12,980 bases of DNA from CAWGCE01 sp964480915 (GTDB lineage: Bacteria; Planctomycetota; Planctomycetia; Pirellulales; Pirellulaceae). The stretch is from contig CAYZRS010000105.1 of assembly GCA_964480915.1 (NCBI GenBank), forward strand, positions 1-12,980, written 5' to 3'. The notes below the pieces were generated by a model. That model was given only the letters and a program-made list of their open reading frames with translations, was not told where the DNA came from and did not search any database. Below, in pieces: positions 6,196-12,980 of this stretch. Made by a program: the position numbers and the translations under genes. How positions within the stretch are numbered: the stretch's first letter is position 1; each line of letters starts with the position of its first letter.

Positions 6196-7546
6196 ACGCA
6201 AGCCCGCGACGCCGGTCGATATGCAGAGAGGCGAGCGGATTGCTCGATACCTGTTGTGGTCGGCAATGATGTGGCTTGCTGTCCGCGTCCTGCTGGTTTG
6301 TGCGATGGACCAGCAGACGCCATTTTTGAGTGCCAATGATCGGAGCCGTTGGTGTACCGTTCGGTCGTTGGTCGAGCAGCATACGTACCGTATCGATGAT
6401 GTCATCGAGAATCGGGGTTGGAATACGATCGACAAGGTTTCGCATGTCGGCAGCGATGGGAAACAGCATTACTATTCTAGTAAGCCGCCGCTACTGGCCA
6501 CGATCGTGGCCGGTTTCTATTGGCCACTGCATCACATCCTCGGATTGAGTTTCGCGGAGCAGCCGTTTCTGATTGGGCGGACGCTGATTTTTACGGTGAA
6601 CGGGCTGTTGCTGTTGATTCTGCTGCGGACCTGTTTGGCCATCATCGATCGATGGAGCACGACCGAATGGGGCCGCTTGTACGCGGCCGCCGTGATCACT
6701 TGGGGCACGTTTCTGACCACGTTTGCGGTGACACTAAATAATCACTTGCCGGCGGCGACGGCCGTGGCGTTGGTCGCTTGGGGACTGCTGAATATTCGCT
6801 ACGAAGGTCGCCGAGAGTGGTGGATCTTCGCACTGATCGGATCGGCGAGTGCCATGGCGGCGGCGAATGATCTGCCTTGCTTGTCGCTCGTAGCGGCCGC
6901 CGGATTGGGCTGCCTGATCGTCTCCTTTCGCCAAACGTTGCTCGGCTTCGTCCCGGGCTTGTTGCTCGTCGTCGCAGCGTTTTTCGCCACCAATAAGATC
7001 GCTCATGACAGCTGGCGGCCGCCGTACGCTCATCGCGCGGCCGGGCAGGATTGGCAGGGTGACAATTGGTACAACTATCCGGGAACGTACTGGAACGAAG
7101 AAGGACGCCAAGGGGTCGATCGGGGAGAATTGAGCATCGTCAAGTATGCATTCCATACGTCGCTCGGGCATCATGGAGTGCTGTCGCTGACGCCCGTTTG
7201 GTTGTTGTGTTTCGGTGGCGTCTGGTTGTTGGCAAAAAAGGAATCGCGGCCGGAAATGGCACTGCTGATTGCAGCGCTGACCTCCGTTTGTTGGCTCTTT
7301 TACATCAACCGCCCACTTGTTGATCGAAACTATGCCGGACTCTGTTGCGGCTTTCGTTGGATGTTTTGGCTGATTCCACTGTGGCTCGTGGCGTTGATCC
7401 CGCTGGCCGATTCTATCGCAGCCAATCGCAAGTGGCGACGCGTCGCCTGGATACTATTTACGATATCTTTGGTCTCGGCGCTTTATGGCAGCTTCCATCC
7501 CTGGGTGCATCCGTGGCCGTACGCGTTGTTGCTCTATTTTCAATAG
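6188..7546 (+). CDS. GT-C-like polytopic membrane glycosyltransferase (ArnT/GT39-like)
   Basis: This 452-residue integral membrane protein has about 10 helices, starting at about 22-40. The first large extracytoplasmic loop holds an acidic residue in ANDRSRW (49-55, Asp51), where GT-C enzymes keep a catalytic Asp. It is followed by Tyr-Tyr-Ser-Ser-Lys-Pro-Pro (95-101) directly before the second helix, a pattern seen in ArnT/GT39-like enzymes. A later loop (about 285-315) is rich in Trp, Tyr, Asn and Gly (QDWQGDNWYNYPGTYWNEEG) and may bind substrate. Such enzymes use polyprenyl-phosphate sugars as donors on the outer face of the membrane. The ATG lies within the end of the GT2 gene (ATGAGTGA overlap), with GGA 6 bases upstream. 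Coupling to a GT2 that makes exactly that type of donor strongly supports the pairing. The acceptor (lipid, protein or polysaccharide) is unknown. Specific family membership is less certain than the general GT-C call. Confidence 0.75.
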   Translation: MSERKPATPVDMQRGERIARYLLWSAMMWLAVRVLLVCAMDQQTPFLSANDRSRWCTVRSLVEQHTYRIDDVIENRGWNTIDKVSHVGSDGKQHYYSSKPPLLATIVAGFYWPLHHILGLSFAEQPFLIGRTLIFTVNGLLLLILLRTCLAIIDRWSTTEWGRLYAAAVITWGTFLTTFAVTLNNHLPAATAVALVAWGLLNIRYEGRREWWIFALIGSASAMAAANDLPCLSLVAAAGLGCLIVSFRQTLLGFVPGLLLVVAAFFATNKIAHDSWRPPYAHRAAGQDWQGDNWYNYPGTYWNEEGRQGVDRGELSIVKYAFHTSLGHHGVLSLTPVWLLCFGGVWLLAKKESRPEMALLIAALTSVCWLFYINRPLVDRNYAGLCCGFRWMFWLIPLWLVALIPLADSIAANRKWRRVAWILFTISLVSALYGSFHPWVHPWPYALLLYFQ

Positions 7547-7558
7547 CGCGGATGATGA

Positions 7559-9346
7559 TCAGTGCTCAAGCTCACGCAGCGCACGGCTGCCACTGTAGAG
7601 CGGGAGCAGCGTCGCGGTGACCCCCAAGATGATCGTCGCCAGCAGGCCGATCAGGATCGCACCGGTTTCTCCCATTCGCACATCGGGTAGATCGGAAACC
7701 AAATCGATCAAGTGCAAATCAGAGCTGACTCGTTTGCGGACGACGGAAATGGTTGGCACCGCGGTCAACAAGACGATGACAGCGATGTAGATGACGCTAA
7801 TCACCAACGTCAACGTGCCACCAAATCCGGCGGCAATTTTGGCGGCTGATGCTTCGCGCAAATTGGGGAAGCGAGCTCCCAGCCCCACGGCCAATCCGGC
7901 CAGCCCTAAACACAAGGCACAACAAGTCACCTGATGGCTGATCGCCACGAGTGGCGAGGTAATATGCAGCCCCAGCATTACATCACTGAGCAGGATTAAC
8001 GCCGAACATGGTATCAGTGACATGAAGGTCGCGAAGAAGAACTTGCTCCAAATGACCGCACTGCGATCGATCGGCAGGGTGCCCAAAATCCAAAAGCGGC
8101 GGCCTTCTAAACTGACAAGCGGGTAAATGAATCGTGTCGTAAAGGTGGCTAACAGCAATCCAGTGACGCCCACGTTGAGGAAACTAACGGCCACCATCCA
8201 GCCAGCAAATGAAGTTCCATAGTGCAGTCGGCGAATGTTCAGAAAGTAGAATGCCAAGAGCGCAAAGAAGATCGCAAATTGCGACCACTGTGTGATATCA
8301 CGACGGAAAATGCGAAAGTCTTTTTGAACCAGATGCCGCATATGCTTCGGCAGCGGCCAGGAGAAAACCGCGACGGTTTCGTCGACGATGTTCTTGCGAG
8401 CTCGCTTACGATCGGACGCGAGCCCAGCCAGGCCGCTGTACCCGGCGACGTACAATTTCTCGCCGACAAATCCGAGCGCTAGGTAAGCGACCATGGCGGT
8501 CGAAGTCAGGCAGGCCCAGAATCCTAGGCTCTCCAGCCACGAAAGTTGAGTTCGCGAGGTGGCCGGGTGGGCCGCTTCGAGCAATCCCGTGCTCAACCAC
8601 CAACTCGGTAGGCAACGCTGCTCGCTATATTGCAACCGAGCCAGCATCCCATGGAACCAGTCAAATGACAGGAGCGTTTCTGGCGACGACTCTTCCAGCA
8701 GAAACCACGCGACCAAAACGACGGCCAGCACCGCAACGGCCGCAGCCATTGCGAGTAAGTAGAACCGTAGGTTGGGCAAATACCGTACGACAACCAAACA
8801 GAGGATTGCGCCGAGGGCTCCCGGAATGAACACAAAGGCAAACATGAACGGCAACATCATGACGAAGTAGTACCAGGGCGCTTCGGCGATCGTGCCGTAG
8901 GCCAACAGGAGAGGACTGCCGAGCAAGAAGAATCCCCAGCAAGTGATCAGCATCGTCTCTTGGAATCGATAGAGCACGATCCGGCGGCTGGTGACGGGGA
9001 TCGTCAACAAGAAGAAGGTCTCACGCCCTCGGAAGAGCCCACCATAGGTCACGATGGCTGACGAGACGGTCAACATCATCAACAACGTCAAAAAGAACAC
9101 GTTGTAAATGGCGTGCACGGTTTGCGAGCGAGTCGCTTCGTGTTGAATCGTCATCCACAGGAGTCGAAAACCTTCGTGGAACATGACGTACATCGCGAAC
9201 CAAAAAATCAGACTCAGCGTCAGGATCAAGATCGTTCGCAAGCGACTGGTGGAAAATGCCTGGCGAATCAGACATCTCAGTAATCGAATCCGCAACCGCC
9301 AGAAGCCGCAGGCCTCGGCCGTTGCTGTGGGCAGCACTTGACTCAT
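7559..9346 (-). CDS. ABC-2-like exporter permease
   Basis: This large polytopic permease of 595 residues has about 12 predicted helices in two halves. The first half (helices from about 37-56 and 80-101) contains a cytosolic coupling-like stretch, YGGLFRGRETFFLLTIPVTS (101-120), resembling the Pro-containing segment after the first helices of ABC-2 permeases. A polar central region (about 310-350) is rich in Lys/Arg (SDRKRARKNIVDE) and leads to the second half. There a similar segment (SLEGRRFWILGTLPIDR) repeats the pattern, suggesting two fused ABC-2-like modules in one chain. Its ATG overlaps the ATPase stop as ATGA, the standard arrangement for a subunit pair. The transported substrate is unknown; long permeases of this type are poorly studied. 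The 3' end converges with the GT-C gene with only 12 bases between, and I see no terminator there. Confidence 0.82.
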   Translation of the reverse strand: MSQVLPTATAEACGFWRLRIRLLRCLIRQAFSTSRLRTILILTLSLIFWFAMYVMFHEGFRLLWMTIQHEATRSQTVHAIYNVFFLTLLMMLTVSSAIVTYGGLFRGRETFFLLTIPVTSRRIVLYRFQETMLITCWGFFLLGSPLLLAYGTIAEAPWYYFVMMLPFMFAFVFIPGALGAILCLVVVRYLPNLRFYLLAMAAAVAVLAVVLVAWFLLEESSPETLLSFDWFHGMLARLQYSEQRCLPSWWLSTGLLEAAHPATSRTQLSWLESLGFWACLTSTAMVAYLALGFVGEKLYVAGYSGLAGLASDRKRARKNIVDETVAVFSWPLPKHMRHLVQKDFRIFRRDITQWSQFAIFFALLAFYFLNIRRLHYGTSFAGWMVAVSFLNVGVTGLLLATFTTRFIYPLVSLEGRRFWILGTLPIDRSAVIWSKFFFATFMSLIPCSALILLSDVMLGLHITSPLVAISHQVTCCALCLGLAGLAVGLGARFPNLREASAAKIAAGFGGTLTLVISVIYIAVIVLLTAVPTISVVRKRVSSDLHLIDLVSDLPDVRMGETGAILIGLLATIILGVTATLLPLYSGSRALRELEH

Positions 9347-10197
9347 TTCACGTCCTCGACGCCCGATTTGTCTGCTTGCTTCCCGTCACCGTTGTTCGGC
9401 GAATCTGGTTCGGTGGTGGTAGTTTGCGGAGACGGGTTCTTGCCATTCGGTGAGGCATTCTGGCTGTCCGAAATACTGCCCGAGGTAAGCGTGAGGAAGA
9501 GATCTTCGAGTGAAGAATCACCCAGAGCCAGCCGCGCGCGTAATTCGGCGACCGTGCCCAAAAATATCAGCTTGCCGTGATCGATGACGCCGATCCGATC
9601 GGAAATTTCTTCGGCGACTGCCAACGTATGGGTCGAAAGAAAGACACTTTTGCCGCGTGCGACCCGGTTCCGCAACATGTCTTTCACCAATCGCATGCTG
9701 CGGGGATCGAGTCCGACCAGTGGTTCGTCCAAGATCAAAACGTCCGGGTCATGGATCAGAGCGGCCGCAAAGGCGACTCGCTGTTTCATGCCGTGCGAGT
9801 AGTTTTCCGTCAGTTGATCGAGAAAATCGTCCAATTCGAACAGCGCTGAATTTTCGGTAATGGCGGCAGCCACATCGGAATGTGACATGCCATGCATGTT
9901 GCCGACAAATTGCAGGAACTCTCGGCCTGAGAGTTTGTCATAGAGTTCCGGTTGGTCCGGAACGAAGCCAAGATGGCTTTTTGCTTGGCGTGCGTTGGCT
10001 TCGACGTCGTGTCCGGCCAGCTGCACCGAACCCTTGGTCGGTAAGAGTAGCCCGACCATCATCTTGATCGTGGTAGTTTTCCCAGCCCCATTGGGTCCCA
10101 GGAAAGCGAAGACCTCACCTGCGCCAATTTCCATGGTGAGTTCGTTGACGGCAGTTTTCGTACCGTACTTGCGCACCACATCGACAAACTTAATCAA
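9343..10197 (-). CDS. ABC transporter ATP-binding protein (exporter type), TTG start
   Basis: This is a 284-residue cytoplasmic ATPase that powers the permease encoded next. Walker A is GPNGAGKT (34-41), the Q-loop region is FVPDQPELY (78-86), the signature is YSHGMKQRVAFA (133-144; SHGMKQ replaces LSGGQ, as usual in CcmA/NatA-like exporters), Walker B is VLILDEP (153-159), the D-loop is GLDP (162-165) and the switch His is H190 in STH. All catalytic elements are present. The last 45 residues are an unusual hydrophilic tail rich in Ser, Asn, Pro, Thr and Gly. The start codon is TTG, not ATG: it follows GGAG by 7 bases and gives the normal family N-terminus (IKFVDVVRKYGTKTAVNEL). It overlaps the upstream gene by 8 bases and its stop overlaps the permease ATG by 4, so all three genes are translationally coupled. 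Confidence 0.95.
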   Translation of the reverse strand: MIKFVDVVRKYGTKTAVNELTMEIGAGEVFAFLGPNGAGKTTTIKMMVGLLLPTKGSVQLAGHDVEANARQAKSHLGFVPDQPELYDKLSGREFLQFVGNMHGMSHSDVAAAITENSALFELDDFLDQLTENYSHGMKQRVAFAAALIHDPDVLILDEPLVGLDPRSMRLVKDMLRNRVARGKSVFLSTHTLAVAEEISDRIGVIDHGKLIFLGTVAELRARLALGDSSLEDLFLTLTSGSISDSQNASPNGKNPSPQTTTTEPDSPNNGDGKQADKSGVEDVK

Positions 10198-11110
10198 CCT
10201 GTATCTCCGTTTCGTCGACGCCTTGGCGGCGGAATTCGACGTTGAGGTTCGCTAACGATAATTGTTGCTTGAGCACGACACCGTCGTCTCGCACCCATAG
10301 TTTACTAAATGGTTTGTCGATGGATGTTAAGCCACTGTCGACTTCCGCAAAAGAGACGACATAGACGCTCGCCACTTCACCTTCCCAGGCCAGCATGTCG
10401 CGCCCTTCGACCACTGCCTTCGCGGTGCGAAGTGGCGCGTTGGGGGGAAACGGGCGAAAGGTCCTGAAGGTCCATTCTTGACCAGGACGCAGGTTGGCAA
10501 GGCGTGGCGACGGCGCAAACGCGTCGATGACCAACGCGTCTGCCGGGAGTGGAAACGTGCGGCGGAAGAGCTCGTTCGATTCCTCACGACCTTGCGACAT
10601 GATCGCACCGGTAGTGACGGCCACATCGAGTTTATCCTCGTATTGAAAGCCACGCAGCACAAACAGTTCGCCAATGCCCGGATATTTTACTGTCGACTGA
10701 AAGCGATTCATCTTACCGCTAACGTCGAACAGCATTTCGGTCTCGAAATCAAAAGAGACGGTTGCGTTGTTGCCGCCCAATCCGGCGATGCCGGTAATCA
10801 CAGACCAATTGCCCAAAAGTTCGCTGGCCATTTCGGATACGGGAAGTTTGCTGCAGTGAACGACACTGCGTACGATCGAGATGCCGTCTTGCTCGTAGAC
10901 GAAGTTCATTTCAGCCGATCCGATCGACCGGTCGTCCCAGTACATGTTCCATCGAACTTCCTTGGGTGTATCCAATTTCGCGCGATCGATCAGCCTTTGA
11001 TCGGGAGCCCCCATGCTGTTGGCATGCGGCAGGATTTTTGTTGCTGTCAGCCACGTCATGGCGGCCAGCCAGAAGACGACGATCAAGAATTGTATGAGAC
11101 GATGTTCCAT
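10190..11110 (-). CDS. Membrane-anchored extracytoplasmic protein of ABC operon, unknown function
   Basis: This is a 306-residue protein I do not recognise. An N-terminal hydrophobic helix at about 6-24 (IQFLIVVFWLAAMTWLTAT) after a short basic end looks like an uncleaved signal anchor; the rest would lie outside the cytoplasm. The body is rich in alternating hydrophobic and polar residues typical of beta strands: VRWNMYWDDRSIGSAEMNFV (about 52-71), then VSFDFETEMLFDVSGKMNRF and, near the end, WVRDDGVVLKQQLSLANLNV. This layout (a 'G..E' strand, then a modified-substrate-like barrel) is reminiscent of the LolA/DUF3108-type lipid-binding folds, but no motif proves it. The ATG at 11110 is preferred over an in-frame TTG at 11119; no good ribosome site is visible for either. 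It is the first gene of the operon and overlaps the ATPase by 8 bases, which suggests it assists the exporter, for example in receiving or checking substrate. Confidence 0.72.
   Translation of the reverse strand: MEHRLIQFLIVVFWLAAMTWLTATKILPHANSMGAPDQRLIDRAKLDTPKEVRWNMYWDDRSIGSAEMNFVYEQDGISIVRSVVHCSKLPVSEMASELLGNWSVITGIAGLGGNNATVSFDFETEMLFDVSGKMNRFQSTVKYPGIGELFVLRGFQYEDKLDVAVTTGAIMSQGREESNELFRRTFPLPADALVIDAFAPSPRLANLRPGQEWTFRTFRPFPPNAPLRTAKAVVEGRDMLAWEGEVASVYVVSFAEVDSGLTSIDKPFSKLWVRDDGVVLKQQLSLANLNVEFRRQGVDETEIQVD
10205..10208 (-). promoter_or_regulatory. Ribosome binding site GGAG deciding the TTG start of the ATPase
   Basis: On the minus strand, GGAG is followed by 7 bases and then TTG (10197-10195). 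It lies inside the end of the upstream gene. It supports the TTG over a downstream ATG, which would delete the first strands of the nucleotide-binding domain. Confidence 0.65.
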
Positions 11111-11304
11111 GGAATTCAAGCTATAGATGGTAGATCAGCATCGTTCGCAGGCGAAACGGCAGTGAGCGGTGGTTGATGAATGGTCTCGTGACAGATTGTA
11201 TTCACTTGCCAGATAAAATTCTTGGCTAGTCAAGCACAGATTGGGGTGAAAAGGCGGCTCGGCTTGCGGTAATTTCCCGCAGTTTGCGGCTTCGTGAGTC
11301 TTCA

Positions 11305-11333
11305 TTGTTTGTCGAATAGTGAATTGATATCAT
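11305..11333 (+). promoter_or_regulatory. Candidate sigma70-type promoter for the zinc-ribbon gene
   Basis: TTGTTT (11305-11310), a 17-base spacer and TATCAT (11328-11333, five of six matches to TATAAT) lie 48 bases before the start codon of the zinc-ribbon gene. The rest of the 270-base divergent gap (11111-11380) holds little else. ATTGTA at 11195-11200 reads TACAAT on the minus strand and could be a -10 for the ABC operon, but I find no matching -35. Confidence 0.4.
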
Positions 11334-11367
11334 GACCAGCAATGGAGACCTACCGCAACCTTGGTAC

Positions 11368-11374
11368 AGGAGGT
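11368..11374 (+). promoter_or_regulatory. Strong Shine-Dalgarno AGGAGGT before the zinc-ribbon gene
   Basis: A near-perfect anti-16S complement lies 6 bases before the ATG at 11381. It is the best ribosome site in the window and fixes the start of a gene too short to call confidently otherwise. It rules out the in-frame upstream ATG at 11345, which has no such site. Confidence 0.8.
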
Positions 11375-11380
11375 GCCGTG

Positions 11381-11599
11381 ATGTCCCGATCAACGTTCTT
11401 TGTTCAGTCCTGCCCCGTGTGTGGACGCCACTTGGAAATTCGTGTTCGTAGTCTTGGTCAGTGCGTTTCCTGCATGCATTGTCGCGGTAGCTTCGTCGCG
11501 AGATCCTCCGAAACCGATCGAAGAGGTCGTCGGTCGAGTCGTGATCTTATACTCCGAGCAGATCGATTGTTGGATCAATCGAGGAAATCGATCGGTTAG
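11381..11599 (+). CDS. Small zinc-ribbon protein (CxxC-16-CxxC)
   Basis: This is a 72-residue basic protein. Residues 11-14 (CPVC) and 31-34 (CMHC) form a classic zinc ribbon with 16 residues between the knuckles; the segment between, GRHLEIRVRSLGQCVS, is typical of the small ribbon I associate with planctomycete proteins, where it reads roughly 'CPxCGxxxxVRxxxxGxxVxCxHC'. An extra Cys28 lies next to the second knuckle. The C-terminal half is Arg/Ser-rich (RRGRRSSRDLILRADRLLDQ), positively charged and partly helical, suggesting nucleic-acid binding or a protein contact. The partner and role are unknown. It has its own candidate promoter and a strong ribosome site, so it is probably expressed as a single-gene unit. 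It converges on aroA, with only 6 bases between the stop codons. Confidence 0.82.
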   Translation: MSRSTFFVQSCPVCGRHLEIRVRSLGQCVSCMHCRGSFVARSSETDRRGRRSSRDLILRADRLLDQSRKSIG

Positions 11600-11605
11600 C
11601 GTTTG

Positions 11606-12889
11606 CTACTCGGACCGACTGCCGGAAATCAGTCGTTCTAAGTCCTGGAAGAATTGCGGATAGGTTTTCGCCGTGCATTCCGGATTGAGGATCTCGACAT
11701 TTGGTATTTTCAAGCCGGCCAAGGCAAGGCTCATTGCCATTCGGTGGTCATCGTATGTCTCGATCTGAGCGCCCTGAGTCGTTCCGGGGATGATTTGCAG
11801 GCCATCATCCGCTTCGGTCACGGTCGCGCCCAATTTTCTCAGTTCGGTCGCCAAGTCGCCAATGCGGTCGGTTTCTTTGTGACGATTATGAGCGACGCCG
11901 CGCACGTTGGTCGGGCCATCGGCGAACAGCGCGACGGCCGCCAACGTCTGTACGGTGTCGCTAATCGCGTTCATGTCGACGTCGATACCGTGGAGAGGGC
12001 GGCCGGTGACGCTGATTTGGTTGTCGCTGTAAGTGACTTGGCAGCCCATCTGTTCTAAACAATCGCAGAACGCGACATCGCCCTGCAGTGATTGTCGACT
12101 CAAATGCTGCACGGTCACGGTACCGCCGGTGATCGCCGCCGCGGCCCAAAAATAGCTGGCCGCCGACGCATCGGGCTCGATGACGTATTCCCTGGCGTGA
12201 TAAGTCTGATTGCCGGCGATGAAAAAATCGTTGGGGTTGCAGGTCACTTGGACGCCGAATGACTGCATGACCGCGATTGTCATGTCGACGTACGGACGCG
12301 AGACCAACTCGCCCACAACTTCGATGGACGTGTCGCCCTGCGCACATGGAGTCGCCATGAAGAGTCCGCTGAGGTATTGGCTGGAGATGTTGCCGGCGAT
12401 TTTCGCCGTCCCGCCGTGAAGTCCTTGCGTCTCGACAATGACTGGCGGTGCACCGGTGCCCATTTCACTGGTCGCGCTAATTTTCAATTGAGTCAGCGCA
12501 TCCAACAAATCTTGAATCGGTCGCTCACGCATGCGCTCAATTCCGTCCAGACGGTACTTACCGTTGCCAAGCGCCACCATGGCCGTGAGGAAACGGACGG
12601 TGGTGCCGCTGTTGCCGATGAACAGATCGGCCGCCTGCTTGGGGATCTCGCCTGCGCACCCGTGAACGGTGAGCCTCACTTGGGGCCAATCGGCTTCGAC
12701 GCCGATGCCCAGTCGGTTGAGGCTTTCGATCATGGCCTGCGTATCGTCGCTGTGGAGTGCCCCGGTCAGCACAGACGTGCCGTCAGCCAATGCCGCGCAG
12801 ACGAGGGCACGGTTGGTGATGCTTTTTGATCCGGGCGGAATGATCGAACCGTGAATCGGTCCGCAGGGCGTCATGCGGTAAGAGGACAT
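11606..12889 (-). CDS. aroA: 3-phosphoshikimate 1-carboxyvinyltransferase (EPSP synthase)
   Basis: This 427-residue enzyme of normal length joins phosphoenolpyruvate to shikimate-3-phosphate in the sixth step of the shikimate pathway to aromatic amino acids. All landmarks are present: PPGSKSITNRALV (18-30; Lys22, Ser23 and Arg27 bind substrate), LFIGNSGTTVRFL (89-101), DGIERMRERPIQDLL (115-129), SSQYLSGLFMA (169-179), the catalytic Asp311 in ISDTVQTLAAVAL, RHKETDRIGDLATELRKLG (336-354; catalytic Glu339), DDHRMAMS (380-387) and the C-terminal KTYPQFF. The GNSGTTVRF form replaces the E. coli-type GNAGTAMRP, so the position equivalent to E. coli Pro101 is Phe100. The first ATG (12889) is used; no ribosome site is visible, and Met6 is a possible alternative. 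The gene stands alone here, without other aro genes, and converges with the zinc-ribbon gene. Confidence 0.97.
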   Translation of the reverse strand: MSSYRMTPCGPIHGSIIPPGSKSITNRALVCAALADGTSVLTGALHSDDTQAMIESLNRLGIGVEADWPQVRLTVHGCAGEIPKQAADLFIGNSGTTVRFLTAMVALGNGKYRLDGIERMRERPIQDLLDALTQLKISATSEMGTGAPPVIVETQGLHGGTAKIAGNISSQYLSGLFMATPCAQGDTSIEVVGELVSRPYVDMTIAVMQSFGVQVTCNPNDFFIAGNQTYHAREYVIEPDASAASYFWAAAAITGGTVTVQHLSRQSLQGDVAFCDCLEQMGCQVTYSDNQISVTGRPLHGIDVDMNAISDTVQTLAAVALFADGPTNVRGVAHNRHKETDRIGDLATELRKLGATVTEADDGLQIIPGTTQGAQIETYDDHRMAMSLALAGLKIPNVEILNPECTAKTYPQFFQDLERLISGSRSE

Positions 12890-12912
12890 GGGGAGTTCTT
12901 GGGTGGTTGGGG

Positions 12913-12954
12913 TTTCAGATGTCAGATTTCAAATTTCAAATTTCAAATTTCAAA
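12913..12954. repeat. Heptanucleotide tandem repeat (TTTCAAA type), 6 units
   Basis: Six in-register 7-base units run directly upstream of aroA: TTTCAGA, TGTCAGA, then four perfect TTTCAAA copies (12927-12954). A further isolated TTTCAAA lies at 12967-12973. The array is the AT-richest stretch of the window and begins 24 bases before the aroA start codon, within its likely promoter or leader region. Whether it belongs to aroA or to the next gene outside the window cannot be seen. Confidence 0.85.
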
Positions 12955-12980
12955 CCTGAGCTCCTATTTCAAAAGCAGGG

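Noticed and set aside
10478..11176. 232-codon plus-strand frame opposite the anchored ABC-operon protein
   Set aside because: The minus-strand gene has a clear membrane anchor and overlaps the ATPase in operon fashion; the opposite frame shows no domain and no ribosome site.
11250..11295. Hairpin around GCGG...CCGC in the gap before the zinc-ribbon gene
   Set aside because: Only four base pairs with no T-run and no riboswitch-like features, so it is not distinguishable from chance.
12913..12954. CRISPR-like array
   Set aside because: Units are 7 bases long with no spacers and no cas genes nearby, so it is a simple tandem repeat.

Overview
The window looks like an ordinary chromosomal segment of a planctomycete, probably from the Pirellulaceae/Pirellulales. 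This is inferred from gene style, not from a marker gene. The clues are a Thr/Pro/Gln-rich secreted protein with one C-terminal membrane helix, a small multi-helix membrane protein, a stand-alone FtsH-type (M41-like) peptidase domain, a tiny C-x2-C/C-x2-C zinc-ribbon protein, and a moderately GC-rich, densely packed sequence with several non-ATG starts. I see no rRNA, tRNA, CRISPR array, transposase, phage gene or other sign of recent transfer.

Layout, left to right. (1) Positions 1-1721, minus strand: a partial small membrane protein preceded by a long low-complexity membrane-anchored protein. (2) 1893-2381, plus: a free-standing M41-like zinc peptidase, divergent from the previous gene. (3) 2465-4045, minus: an AI-2E/PerM-family transporter with an unusually large soluble insert. 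(4) 4165-7546, plus: a three-gene envelope-glycosylation cassette made of a UPF0104 flippase-like protein, a GT2 polyprenyl-phosphate glycosyltransferase and a GT-C-like membrane glycosyltransferase. (5) 7559-11110, minus: a translationally coupled ABC exporter operon of an anchored extracytoplasmic protein, an ATPase and an ABC-2-like permease. (6) 11381-11599, plus: a small zinc-ribbon protein. (7) 11606-12889, minus: aroA, the shikimate-pathway EPSP synthase.

How the genes work together. In the cassette at 4165-7546, the GT2 enzyme would charge a lipid carrier with a sugar on the cytoplasmic face. The GT-C protein would transfer the sugar on the outer face. The UPF0104 protein sits where a GtrA-type flippase is found in Gtr cassettes. 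The ABC operon encodes a complete ATPase plus permease and a possible accessory protein of unknown role. The other genes look like independent units.

Non-coding DNA is scarce. It holds two heptanucleotide tandem arrays (2402-2429 and 12913-12954), a perfect 7-bp-arm palindrome in the divergent promoter region between the transporter and the cassette (4107-4122), and a plausible sigma70-type promoter before the zinc-ribbon gene. No clearly new biological system is evident. The best leads are the glycosylation cassette, the enlarged AI-2E transporter, the solo M41 domain and the heptad arrays.
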